NCBI GenBank assembly: GCA_950097015.1
Contig: CATNEN010000038.1
Location: forward strand, 34,992,501 to 35,056,500
Direction of reading: 5' to 3'
Origin: Macrostomum hystrix
Lineage: Eukaryota > Platyhelminthes > Macrostomidae
DNA length: 64,000 nucleotides
The notes beneath the pieces were generated by a model. It saw only the letters and a program-made list of their open reading frames with translations. It was not told the DNA's origin and did no database searches. Position numbers and translations under genes: made by a program. This document shows positions 15,001-25,762 of the stretch, one piece after another (within the stretch, counting starts at the first letter, position 1; the number at the start of each line of letters is the position of its first letter).

Positions 15001-16324
15001 GCTGAAGATTCTCACTGTTAGAATCTCACTGTGTCAGATCACAGCTAAAGAATCTCACTGTTAGAATCTCACTGTGTCAGATCACAGCTGAAGATTCTCA
15101 CTGTTAGAATCTCACTGTGTCAGATCACAGCTGAAGAATCTCACTATTAGAATCTCACTGTGTCAGATCACAGCTGAAGAATCTCACTATTAGAATCTCA
15201 CTGTGTCAGATCACAGCTGAAGAATCTCACTATTAGAATCTCACTGTGTCAGATCACAGCTGAAGATTCTCACTGTTAGAATCTCACTGTGTCAGATCAC
15301 AGCTAAAGAATCTCACTGTTAGAATCTCACTGTGTCAGATCACAGCTGAAGAATCTCACTATTAGAATCTCACTGTGTCAGATCACAGCTGAAGAATCTC
15401 ACTGTTAGAATCTCACTGTGTCAGATCACAGCTGAAGAATCTCACTGTTAGAATCTCACTGTGTCAGATCACAGCTGAAGAATCTCACTATTAGAATCTC
15501 ACTGTGCCAGATCACAGCTGAAGAATCTCACTATTAGAATCTCACTGTGTCAGATCACAGCTGAAGAATCTCACTGTTAGAATCTCACTGTGTCAGATCA
15601 CAGCTGAAGAATCTCACTGTTAGAATCTCACTGTGTCAGATCACAGCTGAAGAATCTCACTATTAGAATCTCACTGTGTCAGATCACAGCTGAAGAATTT
15701 CACTATTAGAATCTCACTGTGTCAGATCACAGCTGAAGAATTTCACTATTAGAATCTCACTGTGTCAGATCACAGCTGAAGAATCTCACTATTAGAATCT
15801 CACTGTGTCAGATCACAGCTGAAGAATTTCACTATTAGAATCTCACTGTGTCAGATCACAGCTGAAGAATTTCACTATTAGAATCTCACTGTGTCAGATC
15901 ACAGCTGAAGAATCTCACTGTGTCAGATCACAGCTGAAGAATTTCACTATTAGAATCTCACTGTGTCAGATCACAGCTGAAGAATCTCACTGTGTCAGAT
16001 CACAGCTGAAGAATTTCACTATTAGAATCTCACTGTGTCAGATCACAGCTGAAGAATTTCACTATTAGAATCTCACTGTGTCAGATCACAGCTGAAGAAT
16101 TTCACTGTTAGAATCTCACTGTGTCAGATCACAGCTGAAGAATCTCACTATTAGAATCTCACTGTGTCAGATCACAGCTGAAGAATTTCACTATTAGAAT
16201 CTCACTGTGTCAGATCACAGCTGAAGAATTTCACTGTTAGAATCTCACTGTGTCAGATCACAGCTGAAGAATCTCACTATTAGAATCTCACTGTGTCAGA
16301 TCACAGCTGAAGAATTTCACTATT
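1..16324. repeat. 43-bp satellite array with higher-order structure
   Basis: Uninterrupted tandem array that continues past the left edge. The main unit is 43 bp. It contains AATCTCACTATTAGAATCTC followed by ACTGTGTCAGATCACAGCTG. A shorter 29-bp unit, lacking about 14 bp of the first half, is interspersed. Recurrent variants (ATTAGA, GTTAGA, ATTATA, TTATAG, GAATTTC, GATTCTC, GCTAAAG) occur in repeated order, so the array has a higher-order pattern. No open frame or gene is visible. The array ends abruptly in AATTTCACTATT before unique sequence. It could be pericentromeric or a dispersed long satellite; the window alone cannot decide. Confidence 0.98.
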
Positions 16325-16339
16325 CTTGCAGAGTTTTAA

Positions 16340-16420
16340 AGTGCCTTGCTAAAGTCTGAAAACCCCCGACCTGCAATTCGTGTGTCCCACGCTCTAACCA
16401 TCACGCTACAATCTCATCAC
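16340..16420 (-). mobile_element. tRNA-derived SINE head (fragment)
   Basis: On the minus strand there is an A-box-like GTGATGGTTAGAGCG followed by a B-box-like GGTCGGGGGTTTTCAGAC, spaced as in a tRNA gene. The cloverleaf is not intact, so this looks like a pol III SINE head rather than a functional tRNA. It abuts the end of the 43-bp satellite. Confidence 0.4.
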
Positions 16421-16615
16421 AAAGCTACAATCTCCTCTTATAACGAATGTAATTGAAAAAATCATATAATCTAAAGAAAACACAAAAATAGTTTTTGTTA
16501 ATTTGATCACTAGTCGAGCAACTTTTCCAATCAAACCGGTACCAACCGATTTCGGTCGAATTATATTTCCAGGAAAAGTTCTTCAGAGCAAAGCAACTCA
16601 AGTGAACAATCAAGG

Positions 16616-19600
16616 TTAGGCAGCAACAGCGATTGGGGCTACTTTGCCGGCGTCATCAACGCGTCTCACTGCGGCCTGCATCCGGCTGAACCAGGGCTTC
16701 AATCGGGGACAATTGTCCATGGCGTCGGCGAATGCCTCGGTGCCCTCCATGGCAGTCAGGACGCCGTACATGGCCAGGTCAGACAGGTCCGGCCGGTCGC
16801 CGCCGCGGAATCGCCTCTTGCCGACGCCGTTCAGCGTGAAGGTGTCGATCTCGTTGTAGAGCGACTGGCGAACATCTCGATGAAGATTGTATTTGCTGCG
16901 CAGACGGACGGACACCAGGCGCATGACGACGGCGCCTGATTAGGGCGTGATGGGTTATTGCTCAGCTCAATGCAAGGGGAATCTTGGTAGCTTTAAGTGG
17001 GGAAGTTCTGTAGCTTCAGGTGGGGAAATTCAGTAGCTTCAGGTGGGGAAGTTCTGTAGCTTCAGGTGGGAAGTTCTGTTGCTTCAGGTGGGGAATTTCA
17101 GTAGCTTCAGGTGGGGAAGTTATGAAGCCTCAGGAAGAAAGTATGGCAGCTTCAGGTTTGGAAGTCTGGTAGCTTCAGGTTCGGAAGTCTGGTAGCTTTA
17201 TGTTTGGAAGTATGGCAGCTACAGGTTTGGAAGTCTGGTAGCTTCAGGAGGGAAACCTCAGGAGAGGCTTAGAAGGGCCTCCTGAGGTTTGGAAAGTCCC
17301 CATATTATACACAAATCCTCACTAACCAGTGTAGATAACCAGAGCACGTTCCGCGGGTGAGAAGCATTTCTCCCATTCGCCAGCCTTGTCGAACCAGTGG
17401 AAGCTATCCAAAGCCTCAGGCAGGGTGCGATAAATATTCGGCGAGATTGTATGGACGAAGATATCGTCAACCCATTGGCGCCATTTTTGCTCCTCACGCA
17501 GCTGGGCTTCGTCGACTTTCTTGCCGGGTTGCATAACGAAGTACCTGGCCGGGGGAAGAAGTTTCATAGTGATTAGGAAGATAACTGGCCGGATGCTTGT
17601 GATTGATATTTCATACTAGCATGTCCTGTTTCATGTGCTTTTTTCGGCATATCAGTTGTTCTCATCTCATAGTGTCAGATGTGCTCATCTCATAGTGTCA
17701 GGTGTGCTCATCTCATAGTGTCAGATGTGCTCATCTCATAGTGTCAGATGTGCTCATCTCATAGTATCAGATGTGCTCATCTCATAGTGTCAGATGTGCT
17801 CATCTCATAGTGTCAGGTGTGCTCATCTCATAGTGTCAGGTGTGCTCATCTCATAGTGTCAGATGTGCTCATCCCATAGTGTCAGGTGTGCTTATCCGAT
17901 TGTGTCAGGTGTAATCATCCCATAGTGTCAGGTGTAATCATCCCATAGTGTCAGGTGTAATCATCCCATAGTGTCAGGTGTAATCATCCCATAGTGTCAG
18001 GTGTAATCATCCCATAGTGTCAGGTGTAATCATCCCATAGTGTCAGGTGTAATCATCCCATAGTGTCAGGTGTAATCATCCCATAGTGTCAGGTGTAATC
18101 ATCCCATAGTGTCAGGTGTAATCATCCCATAGTGTCAGGTGTAATCATCCCATAGAGTCAGGTGTGCTTATCCGATTGTTTCAGGTGTGCTTATCTGATT
18201 GTGTCAGGTGTGCTTATCCGATTGTGTCAGGTGTGCTTATCCGATTGTGTCAGGTGTGTTTATCTCATTGTTTCACGCGTGCTCACCTCATAGTCATTCT
18301 TATTATTTAAGAATAATTTGCCCATTTTATTCGTTCTTAAAGCTGTATCACACAGTAATTTCTCTATTCCTACAATAAGATGACCGTTTTTACAGTCGGA
18401 TTTCTCAGACTGTCTTAAGCTTCTAATATTAATGTCATTTTCTCGAATCATATGATCCGTTTGAACGGTTTCCGATCTAGGTCGGCGTGCCAATGCTCAA
18501 GGGAAATCAGCTTATCAATGAGGACGACAGTAAAATAAATAATTCATAAGCTAAAGAAATACCAAGATTATTCTATACTTCTTTTGCTACTTATATATAT
18601 ACTTGTTGTATTTTTGCTACAACGGATCTTGCTGCGATTCCAATAGCTACGACTCCAGCTGCGATTCCAACAATTACGATACTAGCTGCGATTCCAATAG
18701 CTACGACTCCAGCTGCGATTCCAATAGCTACGACTCCAGCTGCGATTCCAATAGCTACAACTCCAGCTGCGATTCCTACAGCTACGACTCCAGCTGCGAT
18801 TCCAATAGCTACGACTCCAGCTGCGATTCCTACAGCTACGACTCCAGCTGCGATTCCTACAGCTACGACTCCAGCTGCGATTCCTACAGCTAAGACTCTA
18901 GCTGCGATTCCTACAGCTACGACTCCAGCTGCGATTCCTACAGCTACGACTCCAGTTGCGATTCCAACAGCTAAGACTGTAGCTGCGATTCCTACAGCTA
19001 CGACTCCAGCTGCGATTCCTACAGCTACGACTCCAGCTGCGATTCCTACAGCTAAGACTGTAGCTGCGATTCCAACAACAATGCCACTAGCTGTGATTCC
19101 AACAACAATGCCACTAGCTGCGATTCCAACAGCAACGAATCTAGCTGCGATTCCAACAGCAACGATTCAAATATCTGCGATTCCAACAGCTACGATACTA
19201 GGGTCACATCGACCCTAAATTTTTACCCCAAGCTGATCCTGGTACCCATGCGAACAACGTGAAGTTAATTGTCCTCACTCGAAGACGGAAACTGCTTCTG
19301 GTCAGCTCCCGAGAGTCAAACTCCCGACCTCTCGATAAAAAATTCGAGGTTCAAAGTGATAAAAACCTGTCTGAAGGCCGGACCTACCTATTAGGATAGG
19401 TGAGCTTGCCACCCTCTTGACCAACAATGCCCGGATAGCAGAGGCGCAGCTGGGCCAATGATTGGCTGGGATCGCGGATTCTACTCTCCAGAGCGCTAAT
19501 TATCACCGAAGAGTCCTTGAGAACCACCTGACAGAGTAAGGCAAGGAGAGATGTTGAATAAAAATCTGGAAAAACAGTAACAGCTGATAATGACAGTACT

Positions 19601-20296
19601 TGCAGGAGGGTTGCAGGCAACAACACTAGACCCGCAGCCAGCGAGGAGGCAATTCTGCCCATTTCGCTGACTCCTGGGCACACACGCACAGATACTGTAC
19701 GCAGGCACATACTTGCACAGGTGTGTACATCTGCCCTTTGACTTTCTAATCGTCAGGCAGCGTACACTCTCACTGTGCCTTGGAGGTTGGCCCTCAAAGG
19801 CACGACAAGCTCCCCAATTTATTGTGGCCTCGCTGCAGAATCGAACTCAGGGACCTTGGTGCGAGAGGCAGACGCGTTAGACCGCTCAACCTGCCACTCA
19901 ACCCCCTAGTAGGCGAAACAGTTACACTCGAACCTCTTCTCCATCAGGTGACTTGTCAGTCGATGAAGCGTACAGCACCGGAACCTTCGAATAGTCGGCC
20001 AGCCATCGAGTCTGCTGCCTGGAGACAGAGTTCACTTCTACAACGTTGTAGGCGATGCCGCTATAGTCCAGATAGGCTCGCACCTTGCAGCAGAACGGAC
20101 AGGTTTGGTACTGGAACAGTGTCAGCTGTAGGCCAGTGTCCAGAGCCCGGCCAGGAATTTGTCTGGTTGGCTGGCGGGCCCAGTGACTCGGTGGCAGAGC
20201 GTCGCCGGCTGTGAGGCTGCGATACCAGGCCGTCAGGCCGGCTGCCGAGACAGCCGCGGTGGCCCCGGTGCCAAGTAGGAGATTCTTTAGCCAGCC
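16616..20296 (-). CDS. PTGES2: Prostaglandin E synthase 2-like (membrane-associated, GST fold), four visible exons
   Basis: Homolog of microsomal/mitochondrial prostaglandin E synthase 2, a glutaredoxin/GST-fold protein linked to PGH2-to-PGE2 conversion and heme binding. Visible coding exons, minus strand: 20296-19934, 19527-19388, 17544-17327 and 16935-16616 (stop). Phases 0, 2 and 1 join cleanly with AG acceptors and GT donors. Together they give about 346 residues; human PTGES2 has 377. The first exon carries a small hydrophobic stretch, then a glutaredoxin-like domain with CPFC (LFQYQTCPFCCKVRAYLD) and KVPVL. The second holds DSSVIISALE, the third EEQKWRQWVDD and ISPNIYRT, and the last DLSDLAMYGVL, all typical of the C-terminal GST domain. 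The 20296 boundary is a splice acceptor (TTGCAG) and no good ATG follows it, so a 5' exon with the N-terminus is missing from this annotation. The exon 1 donor is weak; 19928 is an alternative end. Confidence 0.93.
16987..17255. repeat. 23-bp minisatellite in PTGES2 intron 3
   Basis: About 12 degenerate copies of a 23-bp unit containing AGCTTCAGGTGGGGAAGTTC. They occupy most of the 391-bp intron between the last two PTGES2 coding exons. Copies toward 17200 drift to GGTTTGGAAGTCTGGTAGCT. Confidence 0.9.
17652..18285. repeat. 23-bp minisatellite in PTGES2 intron 2 (two subfamilies)
   Basis: About 27 copies of a 23-bp unit. The left block reads GCTCATCTCATAGTGTCAGA. The middle block switches to AATCATCCCATAGTGTCAGG and is very homogeneous. 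The right block reads GCTTATCCGATTGTGTCAGG. The ATCTCATAGTGTCAGAT core resembles part of the large satellite at 1-16324. Confidence 0.95.
18291..18620. other. Unique AT-rich intron sequence
   Basis: Part of PTGES2 intron 2 between two minisatellites. I see no gene or recognisable element. Confidence 0.5.
18622..19200. repeat. 27-bp minisatellite in PTGES2 intron 2
   Basis: About 21 copies of a 27-bp unit containing GCTGCGATTCCAATAGCTAC. Because 27 is a multiple of 3, the plus strand stays open for a while and reads as a Cys-Asp-Ser-Asn-Ser-Tyr repeat. This is a by-product of the repeat inside a minus-strand intron, not a gene. Confidence 0.93.
19295..19360 (-). mobile_element. tRNA-like SINE fragment in PTGES2 intron 2
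   Basis: The minus strand shows a B-box-like GGTCGGGAGTTTGACTCTC flanked by tRNA-like stem sequence. It is short and degraded. The assignment rests on similarity to the other pol III-like heads in this window. Confidence 0.3.
19675..19908 (-). mobile_element. tRNA-derived SINE in PTGES2 intron 1
   Basis: Minus-strand element. Its head has A-box-like GTGGCAGGTTGAGCGG and B-box-like GAGTTCGATTC. The body contains AACCTCCAAGGC, then GATGTACACACCTGTGCAAG and GCCTGCGTACAGTATCTGTG. The same body occurs at 26230-26610 on the plus strand and in part at 29735-29960, which defines a repeat family. It lies wholly inside PTGES2 intron 1. I found no clear target-site duplication. Confidence 0.75.
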
Positions 20297-21110
20297 CTGC
20301 AATAATAACGATTCAAGGCCATAGACCAAAGAATGACACGCCCACACTCAATCACCCCAGCTGATGCTGGCAATCATTTAACAGTAGAAACAACACGTGG
20401 GTATTCAAAAATACCCCCTGTCTACTTAACAATATTTCCTAAATCGAATGACCGCTTTTCGTGAAAGTCCACCATGTGGATAAAAAACTTCCGCACTTTA
20501 CGATGAACTAACTATCAAAGCCGTACGAGCCAGTATCGTTCAGAATCGATGAACATCTCGACGATGCCGATGTTTTGCGATTCTGGAAGTTGTCTCATCG
20601 GATAGAGCGGAAAATTTTGGCCTGCGTTCTGGATTTTTGTGAGCCGTGAGTCAGACGCTCTAACCACTAATCTAAAACCTGTTTCATTGTGGCTACAAAA
20701 TAACTTGGTGAGTTTTGCTAACATTTGTACTGCATAACTAAAATAAGGTAATATTAAGCTTCTTATCTTATCAAACAGTTCCCATTAGGATATTAAATTT
20801 ATGTTTTTTACTACTTCACTTGGTGTTGATAGTAAAAAATAAGTTGATAAGAGAATTGACAGTCAAACAGCAAGTTCTAGACAAGTTTGCTACTGGATTC
20901 TATAATTATATTATACTACAAAATAATACACGAAATAATTGGCGTCAGTTTGTTAAGGGCAGTTTTAATAAGATGAAGTACATTTTCTATGTATTTACTA
21001 TTGAACTAAACAAGAAAGCATCAGAAACATATGTTTATTTTAGTTTAGAAATTTCACGGGATGTTAGAATAGATAGATTGTTTAAATGCCGAGAGTCGTG
21101 TGTGTACATT
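20297..21110. other. AT-rich DNA upstream of the first visible PTGES2 exon
   Basis: It should hold, or lead to, the missing 5' exon of PTGES2, but I cannot pick one with confidence. A degraded tRNA-like piece (minus strand, GTGGTTAGAGCGTCTGACTC) sits near 20640-20680. No other gene is supported. Confidence 0.5.
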
Positions 21111-21117
21111 CGGACTG

Positions 21118-21625
21118 GGGTTGGCTGATAGCGAGTGTACGTTGTGAGTGGGGTTGGCTGATAGCGATTGTATATTTGGAGTTTGGCTGGGTGATAGCGA
21201 GTGTACGTTGTGAGTGGGGTTGGCTGATAGCGATTGTATATTTGGAGTTTGGCTGGGTGATAGCGAGTGTACGTTGTGAGTGGGGTTGGCTGATAGCGAA
21301 TGTATATTTGGAGTTTGGCTGGGTGATAGCGAGTGTACGTTGTGAGTGGGGTTGGCTGATAGCGATTGTATATTTGGAGTTTGGCTGGGTGATAGCGAGT
21401 GTACGTTGTGAGTGGGGTTGGCTGATAGCGAATGTATATTTGGAGTTTGGCTGGGTGATAGCGAGTGTACGTTGTGAGTGGGGTGGCTGATAGCGATTGT
21501 ATATTTGGAGTTTGGCTGGGTGATAGCGAGTGTACATTGGGAGTGGGCTTAGCTGATATCGAGTGCACATTGGGAGTGGGGTTGGCTGATAGCGAGTGTA
21601 CATTGGGAGTGGGTTTGTCTGATTA
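21118..21625. repeat. 66-bp minisatellite made of two diverged 33-bp halves
   Basis: About 7.5 copies of a 66-bp unit. One half contains GTGAGTGGGGTTGGCTGATA and the other GGAGTTTGGCTGGGTGATAG. Since 66 is a multiple of 3, several frames on both strands stay open. These are not genes. The array lies between RTRAF (3' side) and PTGES2. Confidence 0.93.
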
Positions 21626-21829
21626 GTAAATTTAAAAAATGTTAACCAACTACACTACTTATAAAGGTAGTGTAGTGTAGTGTATTCCGAGGTCTTATTA
21701 TTTAAAGATTTAATTAAAACTAGAAAAACAGTATGCATAACCAAATGATCCCGGAAACCAAGCCAAATGTAGATAAGCGTGTTAGTTGTTAGTTAAGAAA
21801 ACTAGATTAGCAGGTCACAGCGAAAACAA

Positions 21830-23186
21830 TCAACGTCCAACTTTGCCTAATCGTTCGTCAGTTTTTGGATCAGCCGTTATAGCCTGCACCTGTACTATAG
21901 CGTGATTAATCTGAGTCTGTAGTGTTCTCAAATCTGACAAATAGAGCAGGCGCAGAATGCGCGCCAAATCGGCGCCAGCGCCGGCACCTGGCGCCGTTTC
22001 AAATCCGGCTGGCACTTCGTCTAAGCGAATCTTGTCGACCCGCACCCGGCCAGACTGATCTTTGGCGCGCGACAAGGCCTCCGGGCCGAGGCGCTCGACG
22101 ATGAGCAGGCAGCACGCCTTCAGCACCTCCTTGTGGTCCGGGTGGGACGGAATCTGTGGACGAAAATGCAGAATGAAGGTTAAGTTGGAGAATATCACGA
22201 CTGTCATTGACGATTAACGACGGAGGCTAGATATTTCTCTGAGCATGGTCTCTTATAACGAGTCTGAAGGTCTCCAAACCTTTGACAGCCAAGGTCATGA
22301 CACGTTGTGTCTCGAAGGGTTAACGGACAATCTGAAGTTTGATAAATACTTTTGTCTACCCCAGAAAAGTGCTACGCTACGCCGCTAGTGACATTTCAAA
22401 GATGCTTTGTTATCTCAAAGTTCCATTTTTACATTTGAGGGATTAAGGACCGAGATTGTAACATTGACATTCTCGTGCGTATTTTCAGTTGGTTCCATCC
22501 GTTGAAGATCCATCAAGACACTGATGACTGAGATGATGAAGAAACATGTGGTCGACAAGCTGGTGAAATTTAAACATAATTCGCGCGTAGATTAGCGCTT
22601 ATGGAAAGATAATAAGATAATAACCCCACTCGTATTTTGTTTCTTTCTTTTAGCCCGGTTTTTCTGTGTTTTCGTTGCTTAGATTAGCCATCTGTCCTCG
22701 CAAGAAAAACTGTCAGGACGTTCTTAAAACATAAGATGAAGTCACCTTGAGCAAGGCGGCCAGTTCCGCTACGCCTTTCTTGAACTCGTCAGCTTCGAAA
22801 TCCAGCCGATCGAGAGGATTTCGAATAGGAGGAGTTCCAGTGCCAGGCGCTGATGATGCCTGCTGATTCTGAAACGTGTCACCGTATTGAAGGCTGACGG
22901 CCCTACTAAGTAGCCACTCTGTCACGGAGCTGCGATCTTCCGCGGCAGACTCGGCGATTGCCTTCGGACAGTGAATGGCAGCCAGGTACAGCCGGAACGC
23001 TTCAGACCAAGCTTTTGAGTCGCCTTCAACATTCAACAGTTGGGCTCGATCGTCGGCTGGGTAATGACGAATTCTGTTCTCTTCTAGCCAAGCTACCAGC
23101 CGCTTGAAGGCCGTGTCGTCTGTGACATCGAATGTCTCGCTGCCCGGATAGGCCAGAGCAGTCAACTTAGCGTGGAATAGACGCAT
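21830..23186 (-). CDS. RTRAF: RNA transcription, translation and transport factor (RTRAF / C14orf166 / CGI-99 homolog), two exons
   Basis: Homolog of RTRAF, a component with DDX1, RTCB and FAM98 of the tRNA-ligase complex, also found in RNA-transport granules. Exon 1 is 23186-22746 (147 codons) and exon 2 is 22153-21830 (107 codons plus stop), joined in phase 0. The donor is AAG|GTGACT and the acceptor TTTTCGTCCACAG. The product is 254 residues; human has 244. Conserved stretches include FHAKLTALAYP at the N-terminus, WLEENRIRHY, FKKGVAELAALL at the exon end, LKACCLLIVERL, RILRLLYLSDLRTLQTQIN and the C-terminal ADPKTDERLGKVGR. The ATG at 23186 is preferred over one seven codons upstream because it aligns with the family start. 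It runs tandem with PTGES2 on the same strand. A perfect 14-bp minisatellite begins about 90 bp upstream of the ATG. Confidence 0.95.
22154..22745 (-). other. RTRAF intron 1
   Basis: 592-bp intron, GT-AG. It holds unique, moderately AT-rich sequence; I see no repeat or nested gene. Confidence 0.85.
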
Positions 23187-23277
23187 CGGAAATAGCTCAG
23201 AATACAATTAACGACTTCGAGATTCTTGTTAGCGAAATGAACTGCAAACATAATGACATAATGATTATCGATTCAAG

Positions 23278-23898
23278 GCTAAACGCTCATCGCTAAACGC
23301 TCATCGCTAAACGCTCATCGCTAAACGCTCATCGCTAAACGCTCATCGCTAAACGCTCATCGCTAAACGCTCATCGCTAAACGCTCATCGCTAAACGCTC
23401 ATCGCTAAACGCTCATCGCTAAACGCTCATCGCTAAACGCTCATCGCTAAACGCTCATCGCTAAACGCTCATCGCTAAACGCTCATCGCTAAACGCTCAT
23501 CGCTAAACGCTCATCGCTAAACGCTCATCGCTAAACGCTCATCGCTAAACGCTCATCGCTAAACGCTCATCGCTAAACGCTCATCGCTAAACGCTCATCG
23601 CTAAACGCTCATCGCTAAACGCTCATCGCTAAACGCTCATCGCTAAACGCTCATCGCTAAACGCTCATCGCTAAACGCTCATCGCTAAACGCTCATCGCT
23701 AAACGCTCATCGCTAAACGCTCATCGCTAAACGCTCATCGCTAAACGCTCATCGCTAAACGCTCATCGCTAAACGCTCATCGCTAAACGCTCATCGCTAA
23801 ACGCTCATCGCTAAACGCTCATCGCTAAACGCTCATCGCTAAACGCTCATCGCTAAACGCTCATCGCTAAACGCTCATCGCTAAACGCTCATCGCTAA
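23278..23898. repeat. Perfect 14-bp minisatellite, about 44 copies
   Basis: Unit GCTAAACGCTCATC repeated about 44 times with no variation that I can see. It lies between RTRAF (ATG 91 bp away) and the 3' end of COX17, so it sits in the 5' flank or 5' UTR of RTRAF. Such homogeneity points to recent expansion or efficient homogenisation, unlike the degenerate arrays elsewhere in the window. Confidence 0.98.
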
Positions 23899-24493
23899 TT
23901 TACAATTTATAATAATATGTGACAGTCGAATTTAAACAAGGCACAGTGGTCAATAGTCAGGGACGAATATGAAAATAATTCTTCACTCACTTTCAAATTA
24001 CAATGATGTAATACATTCTTCCTTTTGAATTCTGGTCATTCTGAGGAACAGATAATCGCATGTTTAAAAATATATGAACTTTTCATATTAACCAAATATG
24101 CATCAAACTAAAGAGGATCACTTAGCTACTACACAAACTAATGTAAGTAGCTAATTGAGCGTACGATGCCACAAAAAATGCTAGGCGAAGGTTAACAGTA
24201 AGACAGCAGAGAACAATTTTTGGCCTTTAGGCGACAGCTTAAGACATAAAAATATTTCCTGTCTTAAAACAACTATTTAAGTATGTTAGTAGGTGTCAAA
24301 CTAATCTAATATACGTTAGTTACTACATAATAAGAAAACTAGTTTACGCCAATTATGTCATTGGTTTTTTCTTAGAAAACAACAAGTTTAGATAACCACT
24401 TGAACTACTAATTGATCAGCTACCTGACTTATCACACCTATCTACTCAGCAATCTTTTCAATATTATATCAATATTAATAGTTAATCAGGCAA
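23899..24493. other. AT-rich intergenic DNA downstream of COX17
   Basis: No gene seen. The part from about 24350 to 24493 is duplicated near 33036-33184, together with the COX17 coding region. Confidence 0.7.
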
Positions 24494-24775
24494 TCAGATA
24501 TTGAATCCCAGATTGCGCAGGCATAGCTTGTGGGCCTCAATCAGATCCGAGCACTCGGCCTCGCCCTTGGCCATAATGCACTGATCGCGCAGCTTCCTAG
24601 TATCCGGGCAGGCGCAGCACGGCTTCAATTTGTTGCCATTGGCATCAACGGGCACCTTGTCAGCCATCTGGGCTCGCTTCTCCTTCAGGCTGCAGCCCTG
24701 CTGCATGTCGCACTCCGAGGTTTTGTCACAACCGGCTGATGCCGCCACAGTTGTTGAAGCACTTCCACTGTTCAT
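24494..24775 (-). CDS. COX17: Cytochrome c oxidase copper chaperone COX17
   Basis: Copper chaperone of the mitochondrial intermembrane space that supplies Cu(I) to SCO1/COX11 for cytochrome c oxidase assembly. The 93-residue product ends in the family core: [17 protein letters not shown], then [18 protein letters not shown]. The copper-binding CCAC and the twin CX9C pairs ([11 protein letters not shown] and [11 protein letters not shown], nine residues between) are complete. The N-terminal extension of about 50 residues is longer than in human COX17 (63 residues in total) and has three extra cysteines. The ATG lies 11 nt after a good acceptor (TTTGCGTTTCAG), which implies a 5'-UTR intron or trans-splicing. 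A broken duplicate lies at 33185-33345. Confidence 0.95.
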   Translation of the reverse strand: MNSGSASTTVAASAGCDKTSECDMQQGCSLKEKRAQMADKVPVDANGNKLKPCCACPDTRKLRDQCIMAKGEAECSDLIEAHKLCLRNLGFNI

Positions 24776-24807
24776 CTCTTGCCGAGCTGAAACGCAAATA
24801 GTCTATA

Positions 24808-25762
24808 CAAATCCATAAAAATGGGATTGCTAGTCCATACAAATGGGATTGCTAGTTTATACAAATGGGGATTGCTAGTCTATACAAATGGGGATGGCTA
24901 GTCTATAGGGATTGCTAGTCTATAAAAATGGGGATTGCTAGTCTATAAAAATGGGGATTGCTAGTGTATACAAATGGGGATGGCTAGTCTATAGGGATTG
25001 CTAGTCTATAAAAATGGGGATTGCTAGTCTATAAAAATGGGGATTGCTAGTGTATACAAATGGGGATTGCTAGTCTATAGGGATTGCTAGTCTATAAAAA
25101 TGGGGATTGCTAGTCTATAAAAATGGGGATTGCTAGTGTATACAAATGGGGATGGCTAGTCTATAGGGATTGCTAGTCTATAAAAATGGGGATTGCTAGT
25201 CTATAAAAATGGGGATTGCTAGTGTATACAAATGGGGATGGCTAGTCTATAGGGATTGCTAGTCTATAAAAATGGGGATTGCTAGTCTATAAAAATGGGG
25301 ATTGCTAGTGTATACAAATGGGGATGGCTAGTCTATAGGGATTGCTAGTCTATAAAAATGGGGATTGCTAGTCTATAAAAATGGGGATTGCTAGTGTATA
25401 CAAATGGGGATTGCTAGTCTATAGGGATTGCTAGTCTATAAAAATGGGGATTGCTAGTCTATAAAAATGGGGATTGCTAGTCTATAAAAATGGGGATTGC
25501 TAGTCTATAAAAATGGGGATTGCTAGTGTATACAAATGGGGATGGCTAGTCTATAGGGATTGCTAGTCTATAAAAATGGGGATTGCTAGTCTATACAAAT
25601 GGGGATGGCTAGTCTATAGGGATTGCTAGTCTATAAAAATGGGGATTGCTAGTCTATACAAATGGGGATGGCTAGTCTATAGGGATTGCTAGTCTATAAA
25701 AATGGGGATTGCTAGTCCATACAAATGGGATTGCTAGTCTATAGGGATTGGGGTCATAGCTA
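24808..25762. repeat. 23-bp minisatellite upstream of COX17, with an 86-bp higher-order unit
   Basis: Units of 23 bp containing GGGGATTGCTAGTCTATAAA. A set of three full units plus one 17-bp truncated unit (86 bp in all) recurs several times. The array begins about 20 bp upstream of the COX17 5' acceptor, so if there is a 5'-UTR intron the array lies in it. The same family is expanded to 4 kb at 33375-37345. Confidence 0.95.

Noticed and set aside
1-16324. CRISPR-like array
   Set aside because: Units are contiguous with no unique spacers, and the context is eukaryotic.
16644-16859. Plus-strand frame opposite PTGES2 exon 4
   Set aside because: A shadow of a well-conserved exon on the other strand.
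18603-18893. Cys-Asp-Ser repeat protein
   Set aside because: The 27-bp minisatellite inside a minus-strand PTGES2 intron; the frame breaks within the array.
20297-20347. PTGES2 start just upstream of the first visible exon
   Set aside because: The upstream extension begins with GTG, not ATG, and crosses a good splice acceptor, so a separate 5' exon is more likely.
21035-21603. Three overlapping long frames on both strands
   Set aside because: All derive from the 66-bp minisatellite; no start context, signal or domain.
24530-24818. Plus-strand frames opposite COX17
   Set aside because: Antisense shadows of a complete COX17 gene.
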